A stretch of DNA of 64,000 bases, taken from Caballeronia cordobensis. GTDB lineage: Bacteria > Pseudomonadota > Gammaproteobacteria > Burkholderiales > Burkholderiaceae. Of the stretch, positions 1 to 9,198 are shown one piece after another; the stretch's first letter is position 1; the number at the start of each line of letters is the position of its first letter. Made by a program: the position numbers and the translations under genes. A model generated the notes under the pieces. It saw only the letters and a program-made list of their open reading frames with translations. It was not told where the DNA came from and did not search any database. The stretch covers positions 310,001 to 374,000 of the forward strand of contig NZ_FCNY02000003.1 of NCBI RefSeq assembly GCF_001544575.2, given 5' to 3'.

Positions 1-10
1 GAGAGCCGTC

Positions 11-1900
11 GTGCCCCGATCCCACCGTGCCAGCGACGCATTGCCCTTCAACCCGGACCCGGACAGCGCGGGCCGGCGTCAGTTTCTCGGTCTTGCCGGC
101 GCCGGGATGCTCGCGACACTGCTGCCGGGGTGCGGCAGCGACGACTCCGGTTCACAGATGTATCCGCAAACCGTCGCCATGGGGCAACAGGCCATCCAGC
201 AGGTGATCGGCGACCCGGCGCAACCTGTCGCGGCGATTTCCGTGGCCATGCTCAAGGGCAACAACGTCTTCTGGCAGCAGGCGTTCGGCGTATCGTCGGT
301 GCCGAACCAGACGAAGGCGACGACCCAGACGCGCTTCAATATCGGCTCGGTCAGCAAGCTTTTTCCGGCGCTCGCCGCCACGATTCTCCAGGATCGCGGA
401 CTGATCACGCTCGATACGCCGATCGTCCAGTATCTGCCGACGTTCACGATGCTTTCACCCGAGTTCGCGAAGATCACCACGCGTCATCTGCTGTCGCATT
501 CTTCGGGACTGCCGGGCACCAATTCGCGCAATCTCTTCACCTTCGCACCGGTTCCCGGTTACGCGGCCGATACACAGGCCGAACTGGCGAATACGCATCT
601 GAAGCATTTTCCCGGCGAGCTCGCCGTGTATTGCAACGACGGCTTCACGATGGTCGAGCAGATCGTCCTCGCGAGGACCGGGCAGAGCTTTGCGAGCTTC
701 GTTCAGGCGAACATCCTCGCGCCGCTCAAGATGACGAACTCCAGTTATCTCACCGCCGTGCCCACCGAGGGTTCCTTCTCGTATCCGTTTGCGCAGGGCA
801 CGCAGTATCAGGAATTCGTCAATGCCTACGCGACCGGCGGCCTGAGCTCGACACCGGCCGACATGATGAATCTCGCGCAGATGTTCCTCGGCGGCGGCGT
901 GTTCGACGGGAAACGCGTGGTGTCCGCCGAAGGCATCGCGCAAATGGGCACGGACCAGTCGACCGGCCTCCTCATCAACCCGTCGCCCGAATGGCGCTGG
1001 GGTCTCGGCTGGGATTCGGTCCAGCAGCCCGCACTGCAGGCCGCGGGCGTCCTCGGATGGGAAAAGGATGGCGGGACCGCGTTCTACACGAGCGAATTTT
1101 TCGTCGTGCCGAAGGCGCAACTGGCGTTGATGGTGACCGGCAACTCAGGCTACGACGCCCGCAAACTCGCGGAAAGTCTCGTGCTGTCCGCGCTAAAGGA
1201 AGACGGCACCATCACCTCGCTGCCGGCTAAAGTCAGCACGACCGCGCCGCCCGCTGCGTCCGGTCCGGGCATCACCACCGCGGGCGGCATCTACGGCAAT
1301 TCCGACTCGCCGCTTCAGGCGATTGCCAATCCGGATGGCAGCCTGCAACTCAATCAATGGGATGGCCCTACGCGTGCGTGGAAGCAGGTAGGCGCTTATC
1401 AATATCGCAGCGACGGCTGGTGGTGGAGCGGCACCGATACCGCGTCGTATCGTTTCGCGGTCGCTTCCGGAACGGACGAAAACGGCAATGCATTCAGCTA
1501 CCGCTATCTGATGAAGCGCGTCGCGCCGGGCGCCGGTTATGCCTATCTGACGCTGCCGATCGGTCAGCAGCTGGCCCCGCTTGCGCCGCTCGACAACGCG
1601 TGGCAGCAGCGCCTGGGCACGCAGTGGACCCTGACAAACGATTCGCCGACGGCCGTGCCGATCGTCATCCTCGGCAACGAGCCGGCCTTCCTCACTACCT
1701 TAACCGAGCTGCCGGGCTATGTTCTGTACGGCAACACGGACCTTCGCTATCAGCTCTTCGTGCCGCTTGCGGACGACCGTGGCGGGATGTCGGTCAAAGT
1801 GCCCGGCAACTTTGGTCGCGATCTCTATGAGATTCGTTTTGCATCGGCGGGCAGCGGAACGACTCTGACGCTGGGGAGTTCGATTTACACGAAGCTCTGA
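11..1900 (+). CDS. Serine beta-lactamase-family hydrolase, exported lipoprotein
   Basis: 629 residues from a GTG start; the window begins 10 bases upstream, so a start further left cannot be excluded. The N-terminus has a twin-arginine motif (RRQFLGLAG, residues 22-30) followed by a lipobox LPGC with Cys41, so export by Tat and lipid anchoring are likely. The catalytic SxxK is SVSK at 113-116, HSSGL lies at 163-167 and the YxN equivalent is YCN at 207-209. These are class C beta-lactamase/DD-peptidase-fold signatures (PF00144). The extra C-terminal ~230 residues look like a beta-rich accessory region. Substrate is unknown: esterase, D-aminopeptidase or peptidase activity are all possible, and true beta-lactam resistance is not indicated. 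Confidence 0.85.
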   Translation: MPRSHRASDALPFNPDPDSAGRRQFLGLAGAGMLATLLPGCGSDDSGSQMYPQTVAMGQQAIQQVIGDPAQPVAAISVAMLKGNNVFWQQAFGVSSVPNQTKATTQTRFNIGSVSKLFPALAATILQDRGLITLDTPIVQYLPTFTMLSPEFAKITTRHLLSHSSGLPGTNSRNLFTFAPVPGYAADTQAELANTHLKHFPGELAVYCNDGFTMVEQIVLARTGQSFASFVQANILAPLKMTNSSYLTAVPTEGSFSYPFAQGTQYQEFVNAYATGGLSSTPADMMNLAQMFLGGGVFDGKRVVSAEGIAQMGTDQSTGLLINPSPEWRWGLGWDSVQQPALQAAGVLGWEKDGGTAFYTSEFFVVPKAQLALMVTGNSGYDARKLAESLVLSALKEDGTITSLPAKVSTTAPPAASGPGITTAGGIYGNSDSPLQAIANPDGSLQLNQWDGPTRAWKQVGAYQYRSDGWWWSGTDTASYRFAVASGTDENGNAFSYRYLMKRVAPGAGYAYLTLPIGQQLAPLAPLDNAWQQRLGTQWTLTNDSPTAVPIVILGNEPAFLTTLTELPGYVLYGNTDLRYQLFVPLADDRGGMSVKVPGNFGRDLYEIRFASAGSGTTLTLGSSIYTKL

Positions 1901-1945
1901 ACATGGCGTGGCTCTGTCGCAGTGCCTCATTTCGCCCCCGTCGTG

Positions 1946-2590
1946 CTATTCGTCGCCAGCAAGCTCGCTGGCGCGATCCCCACGAAACACGGGAAGGCGC
2001 CAGCCAAACCGAAGCGACGCGAGCCGAATGACGACGCATAGGACTGTCGCGAACCACGGCGTCCACCACTGCGTCCAGTGCGCGTATGAGAACAACACTT
2101 GCGCGCCTGCACCGGCGAGCGCAGCCGTGGCATAGATTTCGCGATCCAGGATGGCCGGCAGGCGCGAGAGCACGACGTCGCGCATGACACCGCCGCCAAC
2201 CGCAGTCACGATGCCGAGCAAAATGGCGAGTTCCGCGCTATGCCCGAAGCTCAGGGCCTTTTGCGAGCCCGCCACGGCGAATAGGCCAAGCCCGATCGCA
2301 TCGAAGAAAAGGACAGGCTGTCGCAGGCGGCGTACCGGCGCATACGCAAAAATCGCGACAGCGGATGCGAGCACGGAAGCCGCCAGATATCTCCAGTTCG
2401 AAAGCCCCGCCGGCGGAATCGCGCCAATGCAGACATCGCGCACGATTCCGCCGCCGCACGCCACCATGAAGGCGATGGCCAGGATGCCGAACAGGTCGAG
2501 CCGCCTTTGGCGAGCGGCAACGGCTCCGCTGATGGCAAATGCAAACGTCCCGATCAGATCCAGGGCGAAGTAGACCGAGTGCGGATTCAC
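1946..2590 (-). CDS. TRIC/YadS-family membrane protein
   Basis: 214 residues if started at the GTG at 2590, which overlaps the stop of the upstream amidohydrolase in a GTGA arrangement (2587-2590) and implies translational coupling. The protein is almost entirely hydrophobic, with about seven predicted membrane segments. It carries two copies of a glycine-rich motif, GGGIVRD near residue 47 and GGGVMRD near residue 130, the internal-duplication signature of the UPF0126/TRIC family. Family members are trimeric cation channels or amino-acid-related transporters in the inner membrane. The specific ion or solute cannot be read from the sequence. Confidence 0.85.
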   Translation of the reverse strand: MNPHSVYFALDLIGTFAFAISGAVAARQRRLDLFGILAIAFMVACGGGIVRDVCIGAIPPAGLSNWRYLAASVLASAVAIFAYAPVRRLRQPVLFFDAIGLGLFAVAGSQKALSFGHSAELAILLGIVTAVGGGVMRDVVLSRLPAILDREIYATAALAGAGAQVLFSYAHWTQWWTPWFATVLCVVIRLASLRFGWRLPVFRGDRASELAGDE

Positions 2591-3855
2591 GCCGATGCAT
2601 CTCGCGGATCGAGCCACGCGCCCGCCGCACAAAGCATCGCCTCCAGGCCCGTACGCAGCGTGGGGTCGAGCACGGGCGCAAATTTGGGTGAATGGTTGCC
2701 GGGAATTTCGTTGAGCTTTTTCTCTTCCAACGCCCTTCTGAACGTATCCGGATTGGTCCCGCCGATGAACCAGAACGCATACGGCACGCCCCACTCTCGC
2801 CCGAAAACACTGAAGTCCTCGCTCGCCGCTGCCGGGTCGGTTTCGTAGGCGCGCTCGCCAAAGTGCGATTTGAATGCTTTGCTCACGCGCTGGGTCGTCT
2901 CTGCGTCGTTGATGGTCAGAGGGTAGCTCGAAAGCGTCGTAAATTCGGGTTCGCGTGGCGCGTTGGAGGCAACGCATTCCGCGCAGCAAATGCGACGGAT
3001 CGCGCCTAACATGTACTCGCGCACGTCTTCGTCAAATGTGCGCATGTTGAGCTTGAGCGTCGCGTCGTCGGGGATGATGTTCTCTTTCGTTCCCGCCTGC
3101 AGCGCGCCAATGGTCAGCACGGCACTATCGCGCGGCGAGACTTCCCGCGATACGATGGTCTGTAGACGGAGCGTCGTCGAGGCTGCCATGATGACCGGAT
3201 CGATCGACGCTTGCGGCTGCGATCCGTGCGCGCCGCGTCCGAACAACGTCACCTTCAGACTGTCGCCTGCCGAAAGAATCGTGCCGCTTCGATAACCGAC
3301 CGTGCCCGCCTCGCCCACCATGACATGCTGCCCGAATATCACGTCAGGCTTCGGGAAGCGTTCGGCCATGCCGTCGTCGATCATGCTGCGGGCGCCGCGC
3401 CCCACTTCCTCGCCTGGCTGGAAGACTGCCATCAGCGTTCCGCGCCAGGCGTCCCGATGCGCAGCCATCAGGTGCGTCACACCCATGAGCCAGGTCACGT
3501 GCATGTCGTGGCCGCACGCGTGCGCGACGCCCACCTCGATGCCTTCTTCGTCCTTCGCCCTCACCGTGCTTGCATACGGCAATCCGGTCGCTTCCGCCAT
3601 CGGAAGCGCGTCCATGTCGGCGCGCAACATCACGGTCGGACCGTCGCCGTTGCGTAACACCGCCACGACGCCGGTCCCACCCACATCGCGCGTCACGTCA
3701 TAGCCGAGCTTTTCCACATAGTCTGCCGCAATGCCTGCGGTGCGCACCTCCTGCATCGACAGTTCGGGATGCTGGTGCAGGTCTTTGTAGATCGCTTCGA
3801 GTTCAGGCAAGAGGTTTTCGATGGCGTCCTTCGTCGCTTCCACCAATGCTGGCAT
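2587..3855 (-). CDS. M20-family amidohydrolase (aminoacylase/hippuricase type)
   Basis: 422 residues. The start at 3855 (MPALVEATKD) is preferred because AAGGA lies seven bases upstream; the frame is open further upstream but without conserved sequence. The motif HACGHDMH (112-119) and the EE pair at 149-150 are the dinuclear-metal ligands of peptidase M20D enzymes, which hydrolyse N-acyl amino acids, hippurate or indole-acetyl-amino acids in the cytoplasm. A lid/dimerisation domain occupies roughly residues 185-295. It is followed by and coupled to a TRIC-type membrane protein. No neighbouring catabolic gene narrows the substrate. Confidence 0.9.
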   Translation of the reverse strand: MPALVEATKDAIENLLPELEAIYKDLHQHPELSMQEVRTAGIAADYVEKLGYDVTRDVGGTGVVAVLRNGDGPTVMLRADMDALPMAEATGLPYASTVRAKDEEGIEVGVAHACGHDMHVTWLMGVTHLMAAHRDAWRGTLMAVFQPGEEVGRGARSMIDDGMAERFPKPDVIFGQHVMVGEAGTVGYRSGTILSAGDSLKVTLFGRGAHGSQPQASIDPVIMAASTTLRLQTIVSREVSPRDSAVLTIGALQAGTKENIIPDDATLKLNMRTFDEDVREYMLGAIRRICCAECVASNAPREPEFTTLSSYPLTINDAETTQRVSKAFKSHFGERAYETDPAAASEDFSVFGREWGVPYAFWFIGGTNPDTFRRALEEKKLNEIPGNHSPKFAPVLDPTLRTGLEAMLCAAGAWLDPRDASA

Positions 3856-4159
3856 GATCGATCCTTTTCGATGTTTCATTGCGGTGGTCGATGTCGCGTC
3901 GCACGCGTCGGTCATCAGTGAAGCTTGAGTTTGAGGCTGGTCTTGCGGCCGATTAGAGCGAAACATAGAACATTCGGGCGGGCCACCCCTCCACCCTGAC
4001 ACTTCATATTATGTTTCCCGTCAAATTGCCTACTGCATCGAAATGGGACAGGGACACGACAAAACGATAGTCTCGATCACGATAATCGAAAAGGTCTTTG
4101 TTGCGGAAGCGCGACCTGCTCTTGTGGAGAGCAGGTCCTTCAATCCAGCACCAAGTGGA
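3856..4159. other. Intergenic region with one hairpin, no gene seen
   Basis: Both flanking genes are on the minus strand, so this holds the promoter region of the M20 amidohydrolase and the 3' end of the MFS transcript. Short frames exist on both strands but none has a plausible ribosome site or recognisable protein. The only clear structure is the inverted repeat at 4113-4137, listed separately. Confidence 0.5.
4113..4137 (-). terminator. Hairpin downstream of MFS gene, possible terminator
   Basis: Perfect 9-bp inverted repeat GACCTGCTC / GAGCAGGTC with a 7-base loop, lying 23-47 bases beyond the stop codon of the MFS gene in the direction of its transcription. There is no U-tract after it, so it may be a weak or factor-assisted terminator or an mRNA 3'-end stabiliser. 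Confidence 0.4.
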
Positions 4160-5425
4160 TCAACGAGAACGTCGCCCCTCGTCCGACCATACTTCCTCGC
4201 GTCCTTCTCCGAACGGCGCAGAAAGCTCGACGACACTTCCTGAAAAGCCGGCGCGAGTGTCTTCTGTTTGCGCGACAGTCCGGCGCGTCAGGTTAAAAAA
4301 CAACAATTGAGCCGCGACCAAAGCAATGGCCGCATAACCAATTGCATTGAATCCGATGAACTTCACAAGTGTCCCGCCAAGGAATGGCGCGATGGCGGCC
4401 CCCACCATGAGCATGGCAGGAGTTGCCGCCACCGCGCGCCCGGTAGAATCCAGGCGCGCAAGCAGTCCAAAAGCATAGGTGTGTACGAACAAAATTGTGA
4501 ATGCCATCAGCGCGCCTGATGCTGCAAACATCGCATAACTCCAGGTATGCGTCACGATCATGGAGCATACGGCCTGCATGATTGGCCCTATTGAAATAAC
4601 GGTCGTTGCCTTGATGCGCTTTTCAAGGAGACTAGCCAACGGTGTCGGCAGTAGCGCGACGATGCCATAAACCACCAGCGCCAAAGTCACCAGTTCCCGG
4701 CCAAAGCCTCGCGCCATTCCGATTCGCTCGTAAAAACAGAGTGTCATACCTTGGGTCATCGCGAGCAAAGCGATTCCGGCAATCGTGAACCAGACCGCCC
4801 GGTCGAGCGGCTGCGCTCGAACAGAAGATTGCTGGCGATCTTCCGCGATCTGCCGGCTCGGACATGGGAAAAAGAGCAGTCCCATCACGGCCGCCAGTCC
4901 CATGGTTCCCGCAAAGACAATAAAGAGCGTCGCCCCTCCAAACTTGGCTAGAACCTCTGGCGTACCGCCAAAAAAAACGATACCGAATACGCCAATAGCT
5001 AGCCCAGCCCATGCGAATACCTGGTGAGGATTGAGCGCACGCCCAATCGTGCCGTGCGTCGAACTCAAAGCGGCTCCCACCGCCAAGCCGCCGGCGAAAT
5101 GCAGGGGCGCCAGCGTGGCCATGGTGGATTGTCCGAAGCACAGCGCGAAGGCCAACGCCGCTGAAGCGAAGCCAATCACCGCAGTCCACTTTGCGTTCAC
5201 GCGGTTAAAGCGGGATGCAAAGAACATGCTGGACAGCGATGCGCCAATCAAAAATAGCGTCGGTAGTGTTCCCGCCTGTTGAGGATTGAACCGATAGTGC
5301 GCGATCAGCGTGCCCACCCATAACGGCAGTGCAACCAGGTCCAACATACCTGCGCAGTGGGACATCATTAGTGTCGCTATCCCGCGAGCACTCTCGATTC
5401 TTGGTAAGTCCTGTACCTTCTGCAT
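4160..5425 (-). CDS. MFS transporter of the degradation cluster
   Basis: 421 residues starting at MQKVQDLPRI; AGGAG is six bases upstream of this ATG, while the alternative ATG six bases earlier sits directly on that site. About twelve hydrophobic segments are visible, as expected for the major facilitator superfamily. It is the last gene of the minus-strand cluster and follows an outer-membrane channel-like gene by 13 bases, so the two probably form an uptake (or export) route for the cluster's substrate. It is divergent from well-known MFS subfamilies and I cannot name the substrate. Confidence 0.8.
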   Translation of the reverse strand: MQKVQDLPRIESARGIATLMMSHCAGMLDLVALPLWVGTLIAHYRFNPQQAGTLPTLFLIGASLSSMFFASRFNRVNAKWTAVIGFASAALAFALCFGQSTMATLAPLHFAGGLAVGAALSSTHGTIGRALNPHQVFAWAGLAIGVFGIVFFGGTPEVLAKFGGATLFIVFAGTMGLAAVMGLLFFPCPSRQIAEDRQQSSVRAQPLDRAVWFTIAGIALLAMTQGMTLCFYERIGMARGFGRELVTLALVVYGIVALLPTPLASLLEKRIKATTVISIGPIMQAVCSMIVTHTWSYAMFAASGALMAFTILFVHTYAFGLLARLDSTGRAVAATPAMLMVGAAIAPFLGGTLVKFIGFNAIGYAAIALVAAQLLFFNLTRRTVAQTEDTRAGFSGSVVELSAPFGEGREEVWSDEGRRSR

Positions 5426-5438
5426 GGCCATCTCCTGG

Positions 5439-6434
5439 TCAGAACGCATGAATCCAGCGCAGGTTCACATGAGTGCCGGAGTAAGTATTGCGCTCCACCA
5501 CCGGGAAATAGAGGTTTGCAAATACGAAGTTCTTATGATCGATCGTCCACTGGGCACCGGGACCGAGCGACAGGTTTGTCGTGCGGCCAGCGGCTTGGCT
5601 GGCGCCATTGACATGATCGTCCGAAATCTGGCGGAACCAGAACCCGTTCAAGCCGACATCGAGGTTCGGCATTATCTTGTAAGATGCGGCGAAGTTAGCC
5701 CACACCGCCTGGCCAGCCCGGAAGTTGACAATCCCCGGGACTTGGTAGAGGTTGTTGATGCCCGGATTGGTGTTCTTGAAGTTGTATAGATAGTGCATCC
5801 GCATCGACACTTCCGTCTTCGGCGTAGGCAAAACCGTCACCGACCAGTGCGGGTTCAGCGACCAGAATCCCGAACTCGGATTGACCAGCTTGTTCGGGTC
5901 ATAGGCGCCCGTCGGCGCGATTACGTCGAACTCGAAACGCTGCACGAAAACCGGGCGACCGTTGCTGATCACCGGAGCCATCTGCAAAAACGGCCCGAAT
6001 GTGATGTCACCAATGCCCGAACGCGCGGTCAGCGTCGGCGCATAAGGATTGAACTCGGTCGAGTGCGCGTTCAACGACGTAACCGGCAGCAGCGCCGTGA
6101 AGCCGAGCGCGCCCCCTAGTACGTGAATCGGCGACGTATAAATTAATTGCGGCACCCATACGAACGCATTGAGCTGCGCGTCCTTGAATGCGGAACTTTG
6201 CGCGCCGGTGTTCGTATAAAACTTGGTGTTGTGCTTGTACTGCAAGAGCTGGATCGTCGTCCAACCCGGCTCCATACTGCCAAACGCATCGTTGAACGTC
6301 GTCGCGCCAAGGTCGATGCCCGCCGGCTGGTATGTCGATGCCTGACTCGAACATGACATCGCAGCCAACGTCGCTCCAAGAACGACCTGTACGGATCGCT
6401 GTATCCTTCTTTGGGAAACACGCCCTCTTTTCAT
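5439..6434 (-). CDS. Outer-membrane channel-like protein (phenol MetA-pathway/SphA family)
   Basis: 331 residues with an N-terminal signal sequence ending near AMSCSSQAS. The mature part is rich in alternating aromatic/polar beta strands and ends in an aromatic residue (WIHAF), typical of outer-membrane barrels. The pattern matches the family annotated as 'involved in meta-pathway of phenol degradation' (PF13557), found in many proteobacterial aromatic and terpenoid catabolic operons and thought to aid hydrophobic substrate uptake. AGGAG lies eight bases before the start. Lies 13 bases upstream of the MFS gene. Confidence 0.75.
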   Translation of the reverse strand: MKRGRVSQRRIQRSVQVVLGATLAAMSCSSQASTYQPAGIDLGATTFNDAFGSMEPGWTTIQLLQYKHNTKFYTNTGAQSSAFKDAQLNAFVWVPQLIYTSPIHVLGGALGFTALLPVTSLNAHSTEFNPYAPTLTARSGIGDITFGPFLQMAPVISNGRPVFVQRFEFDVIAPTGAYDPNKLVNPSSGFWSLNPHWSVTVLPTPKTEVSMRMHYLYNFKNTNPGINNLYQVPGIVNFRAGQAVWANFAASYKIMPNLDVGLNGFWFRQISDDHVNGASQAAGRTTNLSLGPGAQWTIDHKNFVFANLYFPVVERNTYSGTHVNLRWIHAF

Positions 6435-6448
6435 TTCGTCTCCTATAG

Positions 6449-6458
6449 GTAGTACTAC
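6449..6458. promoter_or_regulatory. Perfect 10-bp palindrome upstream of channel gene
   Basis: GTAGTACTAC is its own reverse complement and lies 15-24 bases before the start of the outer-membrane channel gene. On the minus strand a -10-like TATAAA lies about 10 bases upstream of it (6468-6473). This may mark an internal promoter and operator for the channel and MFS pair. The upstream gene ends at 6578, leaving a 143-base gap that is the largest inside this half of the cluster. Confidence 0.3.
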
Positions 6459-6577
6459 TATTTACTTTTTATAGATCTCTATGTTCATCGACTTTCGACC
6501 ATCCCCTAAAACGACCTATTCAAAGGCAATGGCACGGCTATGCAGTGCCTATTCGGAAAAATTGAATGTCTTGCTGG

Positions 6578-8266
6578 CTATCTGTTCGAACACAACGCAA
6601 AAGGCAAAACAAGACGCGAAAGGTGCGTTGAATCTCGATAAATGGTGTGAGTCACTGCTCGTCCAACGGGCAGGTGAAATGCGTCGGGAGGCAACAGGGA
6701 ATTGTGCTCATCCACAAGCGGCTCATTACACATAAGTTCGACGACCAGCTTGTGGCCAGCCTTAAATTCATTTGCGAAGGGATAGAGTCGCACGACGTAT
6801 TCGTTGATCACTCCAGGCTCGACAGGCACACTGAGGGTATGTGGGTGATACGGACTGCCGTCGCTGGAACGTTCGTCGAGTTCGCGATGCGACGCCTTGA
6901 GGAAACCTGTCGTAACAAGCTGGCGCTTGCCAGTAGGCGCTTCGTCCCACAGGCGCAGGATAAGATTGGTATCGTCCTGGTCGATTGCGACATAAAGATG
7001 CGCGGCGCCCACGCCATGCGCCGATGTTGCAACCTGGAACGGTTCGGTGGACCATGTCAGCTTCTCGACCTTGTCTACCATTGTCAGCGGCGCCTGATAG
7101 AAGCCTTCGGGATGTGCATGATCCGCGTTCAACGGCTCGGGTTCGAACGCCAGCTTGCTACGCGTGCGCAAGTACAAAGCCTTGTATGTCACAGGCGTGA
7201 CGGGCCAATGGTCGGCGGCCATCCATTGACGGCTGCCTTCGACATGCACCTTCACCGCTGGCTCGTCCATGATCCCGTTGTCGATACCCTTTAGCCAGTA
7301 GTCGTACCAGCGGAACATGGTGTCGTGCTCGTCCACCCAAGGGCGCGTCTGCATCGGTGGATACGGACCGATTTCCAGCTTCTTCGGGCCTTTCAGCACA
7401 TCGAAGAGTTCGATCGTTCCGTCCATGGTCCAGCCGCGCCCCTGGTTGATCTGCAAATAGACAGGGATGTCGATGTTTTTAGCCAGATTGATCGGGTTCT
7501 GCTCTTCGTACCAATCGCCGTCGAGAGGGTTCATGACAATGTCGAACCAGGACTCGTGGTGAATCGGATAATTGAGTAGATGCACCAGGTTGGGCCAGGC
7601 GGCCACGTCGGGGTCGGCGAGTCGCTCTGCCACACGTCGCTTGATTTCCTCTTCGGAGTACGTCTCCAGCATGCGAGATTTGTGACGATGCGTGAAGGCC
7701 CAGCCCGAGTCGCCGCCACGGCCCTCTCGTGCAGCGCGCGGCATGAACCACATGACGCCGCCGTGATACGTCGTTTCGTAGAAGTCGAAATGCCCACCGC
7801 TCACGAAGATGGCCTTGAGATGCGGGGGGCGCTCGGCCGCGGCAAAGATCTGCATGGAGCCGAAATAAGAAATACCGATCATGCCCACCACGCCGTTGCA
7901 CCACGGTTGCGCGGCAACCCACTCAATGAAATCGTATGCGTCGCATCCGAGCGGAACGCCACCGGCGTTGTAGTTGCCGATGTGTTCTCCCTCTGAACCG
8001 CCGGAGCCACGTACGTCACCGATCACGTGGACGTAGCCCTCCTTCACCACACGAGCGATGTCACCCGCCTCGATGCATCCGTCCCACAACGGAGAGGGAC
8101 GTCGCTGGGGCGGAATGGTAAGCGCCAGCGCCTGTAATTCCTTGCCGTAAGGACTCAGCGCGACCAGTGCCGGGCGCGGCATATCGCCTTCGGCATGATA
8201 GGCGTCTGCGGCCAGTTGAATGCCGTCGCGCATAGGCACACGCAGGTCTTTGTGTACAACCATCAT
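6578..8266 (-). CDS. CocE/NonD-family hydrolase
   Basis: 562 residues from the first of two tandem ATGs, which overlaps the stop of the upstream gene (ATGA). The alpha/beta-hydrolase nucleophile motif is GISYFG with Ser133, in the X-Pro dipeptidyl-peptidase/cocaine esterase domain. The C-terminal ~200 residues form the jelly-roll domain typical of this family (PF08530), ending in the usual VELMCNEPLV strand region. Family members hydrolyse esters, amides or peptides with bulky acyl groups. Placement between an MBL-fold hydrolase and an uptake system suggests cleavage of an ester or lactone-derived intermediate. Confidence 0.88.
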   Translation of the reverse strand: MMVVHKDLRVPMRDGIQLAADAYHAEGDMPRPALVALSPYGKELQALALTIPPQRRPSPLWDGCIEAGDIARVVKEGYVHVIGDVRGSGGSEGEHIGNYNAGGVPLGCDAYDFIEWVAAQPWCNGVVGMIGISYFGSMQIFAAAERPPHLKAIFVSGGHFDFYETTYHGGVMWFMPRAAREGRGGDSGWAFTHRHKSRMLETYSEEEIKRRVAERLADPDVAAWPNLVHLLNYPIHHESWFDIVMNPLDGDWYEEQNPINLAKNIDIPVYLQINQGRGWTMDGTIELFDVLKGPKKLEIGPYPPMQTRPWVDEHDTMFRWYDYWLKGIDNGIMDEPAVKVHVEGSRQWMAADHWPVTPVTYKALYLRTRSKLAFEPEPLNADHAHPEGFYQAPLTMVDKVEKLTWSTEPFQVATSAHGVGAAHLYVAIDQDDTNLILRLWDEAPTGKRQLVTTGFLKASHRELDERSSDGSPYHPHTLSVPVEPGVINEYVVRLYPFANEFKAGHKLVVELMCNEPLVDEHNSLLPPDAFHLPVGRAVTHTIYRDSTHLSRLVLPFALCSNR

Positions 8267-9198
8267 GAGCGATAGCCCTTGTGAAAGTATCCGTGCATCG
8301 TGGTAAAGAACGGTGAGGGTTCCAAGGTTGGATCGCCGTCGTAGCGCAAATGCTGGGCGATACAGCAAAACGGCGAACAGGGAGCCGTGGCAATAGCCTT
8401 GCCGTCGAGGCCGAATTGCTTGGTGGCGGCACGCACCCTCGCCTCGATGTCGAGGCTTTCCTGGATCTTGGCTGCTGCCTGTTCGCGGTCCAGCACCACG
8501 CCCAATGATTCAGCACCCTGGCTGCGATAGGGATGACCGAGAAACAGGCGGTTTGGCTTGACGTGGTCGCGCAGGTGCAGCAGGCTGGCACGATACGCAT
8601 CAGGATCTGCATAGCTCGGAAATCCGTTGGCGGCACCGTGAATCTGCACGGCATCGCCGACGAATACATCGCGCTGCCCTTCCACCACATAGGCCACCGA
8701 ACCTGCCGTGTGACCCGGCACGGAGTGCACTGTGATCGTCACATCCGGTCCAAGCGATATCTGGTCGCCATGGCGGACAACCCGGTGCGGCTCCATTTCC
8801 CCGGAGATAGCGGCCTCACAGGCCGCCGTCAGCCTGGCTTCTCCTTCCGGGTCGTTGATATAGCGTCCACGCGCGGCCAGATATTCTTCGACGTGAGTGC
8901 GGCGCGATCGAAGGAACGGCGCATCCGCCTCGTGGATAACCACTTTGGCTTTGCGGCCGGTCAGCTCCCATAAGGCATGCGCACCACCCATGTGGTCGAT
9001 ATGCCCGTGCGTCAAAAGAATCCAGCGCACGTCTTCAATGCGTCGCCCCAATTGCTTCAGGGCTGGTGCAATGCCGTCCGCCGGCGATGATGCGATGCCA
9101 GTGTCAACGATAGCCGGCTCGCTTCCGTCGATGAAGAAACTGTAGAGGCCAAAACGCCCCCATTGCGAAAACAACGGGTGGATATCGACGGCGTTCAT
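8263..9198 (-). CDS. Metallo-beta-lactamase-fold hydrolase
   Basis: 311 residues. The zinc motif HGHIDH is at 64-69 (His64, His66, Asp68, His69), followed by VPGHTAGS, GDAVQIHG and FLGHPYRS, which supply the remaining ligands. This is a complete di-metal set. The family includes lactonases, glyoxalases and thioesterases. Start overlaps the upstream gene stop by ATGA, and its own stop overlaps the CocE start, so the three hydrolases are translationally coupled. A lactonase or thioesterase role in the cluster is plausible but inferred. Confidence 0.9.
   Translation of the reverse strand: MNAVDIHPLFSQWGRFGLYSFFIDGSEPAIVDTGIASSPADGIAPALKQLGRRIEDVRWILLTHGHIDHMGGAHALWELTGRKAKVVIHEADAPFLRSRRTHVEEYLAARGRYINDPEGEARLTAACEAAISGEMEPHRVVRHGDQISLGPDVTITVHSVPGHTAGSVAYVVEGQRDVFVGDAVQIHGAANGFPSYADPDAYRASLLHLRDHVKPNRLFLGHPYRSQGAESLGVVLDREQAAAKIQESLDIEARVRAATKQFGLDGKAIATAPCSPFCCIAQHLRYDGDPTLEPSPFFTTMHGYFHKGYRS

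Noticed and set aside
11-1900. Antibiotic-resistance beta-lactamase
   Set aside because: Catalytic motifs fit the wider serine hydrolase family, but length, lipobox and the large C-terminal extension differ from class C beta-lactamases.
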